From the NCBI GenBank assembly GCA_035236585.1, contig CP141128.1, forward strand, positions 38,174,684 to 38,238,683: a stretch of DNA of 64,000 bases, written 5' to 3'. The translations under genes and the position numbers were made by a program. The number at the start of each line of letters is the position of its first letter. Position 1 is the stretch's first letter. The stretch comes from Warburgia ugandensis (Eukaryota; Streptophyta; Magnoliopsida; Canellales; Canellaceae). Under the pieces are notes generated by a model that was not told the DNA's origin, ran no database searches, and saw only the letters and a program-made list of their open reading frames with translations. This document shows positions 60,517-64,000 of the stretch, in pieces.

Positions 60517-63500
60517 TGTGACAGCCTGGGTTTCCAATCATCTTTTTAAGAATTATTTTCAAAAGGTAGGATCCCTATTTGAAAATTTCATTTAGAAAAC
60601 AAAAAGTGGAAACAATGTTTGTTTAAACAGACCATTCAAAAAAATCCCAAGTGTCATAATACTAATCAAAACACATTCATGAGTTCAAGATTCAAATATT
60701 TTTGCATTCCATTATGACAAGTCAAAAACTTATCATTTCCCAAAAAACTATCCAGTTATAACCAACAGTCCAATATATATTAAACATATTTATGCATGTC
60801 TAAACTATTTATAATAGTTACATAACTACTCAGTCATCTCACAAAATTTATAAAATGTACAGATCATACATACACTATCTATACTCTGTCTCTGACTATT
60901 TTGCACACTTGGTCTTAATACTCTTGCCTTTTGTTTCTTCATGTTTATCTATAGAGCTGGTGGGGTGAGTATAGGGGAATATACTCAGCAGGTAAAATTA
61001 AGATCACAAATATAAATCAATGCAAACTCACTTTCATGCGCTCATGCACATAGTGCAACATCCTTAGGTATGGTTTCTGAGGCTTATCAATATAAATTAT
61101 GTAATATAACATTTGCATGCTTTTCAAATATTCCATTCAAGGTTTTAGGTCATCCTAGTACAATACAAGTGTAAGAATAAAATGATATGTCGACATCAAA
61201 CGAGTACTCAGTAAACAAATGCAGAAAATCAATGATAAATTAGTTAAGCATAAAAATCTCAATTTAAATAATACATAAGAAAGTCCTCGTCAATTTATGT
61301 CAAACATATTAGTTCTCAGCATCTAAATATGAATATATCAAATCTCTAATCATACAAGGTATCGTCATGCTTAGTGGCCAGGGTACCTATGACCCTATCA
61401 CACTTGTGTTGCCAATAATTGATGCGTAGCAATTGCCCTATACTGGGACACCGCAACACTATACCAACTTCCCAATAGTAAGACACTGCATGATCAAACA
61501 GTGACACCAATTGCATGAGACTTATCACTATCTCACATGGGAAGAGAATGGATCATGTAGTGTAGCCTTCCCATGATGCCACACTTGAAATCTAGCCACT
61601 TGGGTCTGATGTCAAAATATCAACTGTCAGAAGGTAGGTGGCCATCCCTATAACCCTCTTATCATAGTGTCCACCAAGCAAAAGCACCATTTAAAAAAAA
61701 TCCTCAGTAATCAATGCATGAAAAATCTAGGTACCATTGTACCTTCCGCTACATATTAGTCACTGCTCACATAATCAGACTTTGATCATGGTCTGAAAAG
61801 CACATATTTTCCATTTAATGCCAATGGATGTCAAATATAAATGATGCATGATATTTAATTAGAAAAATTCACTAATAAGATGCTTTTTATGTTTTCTAAT
61901 ATAATAACAAAATCCTTATATTTTTAATGAAAATCTGACAGTGTTTCCCCTGTTTATAGAATAATACACATTTAACGCATGTGAGGTGTATCACCTGATA
62001 ATCATGATTTCACATTTATGTGTAAATGGAGACTTTGTCTCCTGACAATTTCATCCATAATTAATTGAAATTTTTTCATATAATTCAATTCATGAGTGTG
62101 CTATTTTCTGAATCTCAAAGACAATCATCATCTACAATTATGTGTAACAATGTATGCAGAAAATAAATATAAAACTTGGCAATCTTAGAATTTACCCACC
62201 TCAACCTAATGATTCAGATTCACCTGAATCAATTACCCATCACCTTAGATGTTGGTCAGCAAATTAGAAAATGAGGATCAAGGCTTTTATCATCAGTTAT
62301 GAATCAATATAAGAAATATGACATAAATATCATAATTTAGTCTCTTGATCATGGATTCATACATTAATACTTTAATTTGAATAGCCAGATTGTCATTGAT
62401 CTGTTGTTTAACCTCAGATTAGATATCTTAGATTGTTGGAGAGTTTAATTTCACACATCAATTAATCAGATATGATGTTCCAGGCCTAAATTATTCAAAT
62501 CTAAGTGCTGGAATGATTAGATCTAAAGAGTAATGGTTGGATCAATATTTGTACATTTAATAGGCTTTTCATTCATTGTTTCCAATCCACATTATCCTCC
62601 ACATGTAATTCACATCATCAGATTCATAGATCTACTATCTAATTGTGTTTTCATTGATCAAATTTGTAGATCTAGCATTGCTTATGCATTGTGTTTAGAT
62701 AAAAAATTCAATGGTTAGATGATCTCTGATTGAACTTTTGTTGATATGGGTGCAATACTCACTTAATCAGGATTCCATCCATATAAATTTCCTCAATTTT
62801 ACCTCGCCAAAACATCTTCGTCGGAACCAAAATCCAGTCACCATCGCTAGAGAAGATGACTGAAAAATGGTCATCATCGATGACTGTTATAGTGTCAAAA
62901 CTCCATTTTTTCCACAAAATCAAAACATGGGTTTTGTAGATCATGTTTTTCCCTTTCCTCCTATGAAATTTGAGGCGATTACATCACCATTTAGTGCCAA
63001 AATTAAGGGAAAAACCAATGGAAACCCTGGCTGGTTTTTCCATTGTTTTCCAGCAATGGGAGGAATGGTGGAGGGAAAAGATAGAGTGAGAGAGGAGTGG
63101 GAAAGGAGAGGAAAGAGGAAAAGGGAGATTGGATGTGGTTTTCCTTACCTAGGCTGGTGATTGTTGCTAGTGTGGGAGGAAACGGTGTTGGCAGTGGTAA
63201 GGGAACTTCCTGGAGAGGGAAATCTGTCATTAAAGAGGGTGAGATGTGATAGAGATGGAGGGAGAGAGAGATTGGAGAGGGATGGAAGATGAGTAATTGG
63301 TGGAAGAGGCGAGGCGGTGGCTTCCCTGGCCCCTTCCTTGTATGATAGGCAGCTAGGGGTGGAGCTTGACGCATTGAGCTCCCCCTGGTTTGTCGTCACG
63401 TGGGACCCATCTATTGAGAGGGGGTGCCATTATCAATTTGGCCCCCTTAATTTAGTAAAAATTGTGGTTCTCTCACCTCCAAACTCCGTTTCGTGCAAAA

Positions 63501-63631
63501 TTAGTGTCGTTGAAAAGCTCTCGTCATGTACATTCTAAAATTTGAGGTTTAAAATGCAAATTTAGAAGAAAAATTCAATTTTTTCACTGACACTCCTCTT
63601 TTTACTTATAATACAATGTAGGGTTGTAACA
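60517..63631 (-). repeat. Tekay 5' LTR, 3115 bp, uninterrupted
   Basis: It runs TGTGACAGCCTGGG to AGGGTTGTAACA in plus coordinates. It matches the two parts of the 3' LTR along its length. It contains degenerate GGGACA/GCAACTGCC repeats near 61425-61500 and a purine-rich stretch near 63060-63290. Confidence 0.9.
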
Positions 63632-64000
63632 AATTTCCTACAATTTGTACATTATATTTGCTTTATTCCTGAGGAACCCACTAAGATTTTTAGGTTGTTT
63701 AGTTAATGCCTTGATTAGATTTCTTGTTGGTGAGCTTTTGATTCAAGAATTTTACCCATTTTCCAACCCATGAACCATGTACACAACTCATAGGTTCATG
63801 TGCTTGGTGATTGGGTGAATTCTCTTTTAGTACACAACTCATAGTTGTGTGCATCTTAGTTTAGTTTCAGAAAGTTTCCTAATTTGCTTTTAGAAAATTT
63901 TCTTTTTTACAAGTTTCCTTAAGTAAAATATCCTAGTTTGATTCATTCTAGTTTTGCATTAGTTTCTTAAAGTTTCCTAGTTTGATTCATTCTAGTTTTG
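63632..64000 (+). repeat. T1-family LTR, copy g, resumed after the Tekay insertion
   Basis: Immediately after the Tekay LTR the sequence follows T1 copy a from about 11730 to 12290. Shared elements are CCCATGAACTATG/CCCATGAACCATG, TTGCATCTTAG/GTGCATCTTAG, the GTTTCCTTAAG runs and TTTGATTCATTCTA. It is therefore the continuation of the LTR beginning at 47177. It runs off the window. Confidence 0.8.

Larger units (their letters stand above)
48630..63631 (-). mobile_element. Tekay/Del-like chromovirus (Ty3/gypsy), broken, nested inside T1 copy g (fossil)
   Basis: On the minus strand the order is 5' LTR (60517-63631), tRNA-iMet-type primer site, gag, protease, reverse transcriptase, RNase H, integrase, chromodomain, polypurine tract, 3' LTR (ending 56193). 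All lineage-defining domains can be recognised, but the coding region has at least ten interruptions. The 3' LTR is split by a 4.4-kb solo LTR. In one 215-base stretch that I compared by eye the two LTRs differ at roughly 8 percent of positions. Taking a range of plausible plant rates this suggests several to a few tens of million years, an inference only. Confidence 0.9.

Overview
This window is a retrotransposon graveyard from a plant nuclear genome, most likely a flowering plant with a large, AT-rich, repeat-laden genome; the species cannot be named from the sequence. The evidence is plant-type Ty1/copia and Ty3/gypsy LTR elements, including a chromodomain (chromovirus, Tekay/Del-like) element and Athila/Tat-type gag and LTRs. 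Their primer sites match tRNA-iMet (TGGTATCAGAGC type) or tRNA-Asp (TGGCACCGTTGCCGGGGA type). I found no host protein-coding gene, tRNA, rRNA or CRISPR array that I can support.

Layout. 1-3706: rearranged minus-strand Ty3/gypsy-like element with gag, zinc knuckle and retropepsin but no recognisable pol; a 525-bp LTR at 1329-1853 is shared between two tandem internal regions. 3707-6950: gene-free, with a 121-bp-period duplication and possible DNA-transposon debris. About 6950-21157: a broken minus-strand copia element carrying two later LTR insertions and a 1115-bp internal tandem duplication. 22469-26050: a gypsy solo LTR with perfect 5-bp target duplications, internal tandem repeats and a (GA)52 run. 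26056-26858: copia debris. 26859-33701: LTR fragments, a plus-strand gypsy LTR with primer site, and a gag remnant.

33702-46569: a 2.7-kb LTR with a tRNA-Asp-type primer site and leader, then an oppositely oriented LTR of the same family, itself interrupted by a 6-kb Athila/Tat-type gag-bearing element. 47177-64000: another LTR of that family, split by a 15-kb Tekay/Del-like element. That element's 3' LTR is in turn split by a solo LTR with a perfect TTTGT target duplication, and the solo LTR holds a fragment resembling an Athila/Tat leader.

One LTR family (here called T1; start TGATAAGTGT, end ...CACAACA) occurs seven times in both orientations, mostly without internal sequence, and is the main organiser of the region. 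The nesting gives a relative chronology: copia, the plus-strand gypsy and several T1 copies are older; Tekay, the Athila/Tat element and the TTTGT solo LTR are younger. The elements that retain coding sequence look broken, and the DNA is best read as fossil heterochromatin-like filler with possible small-RNA potential.
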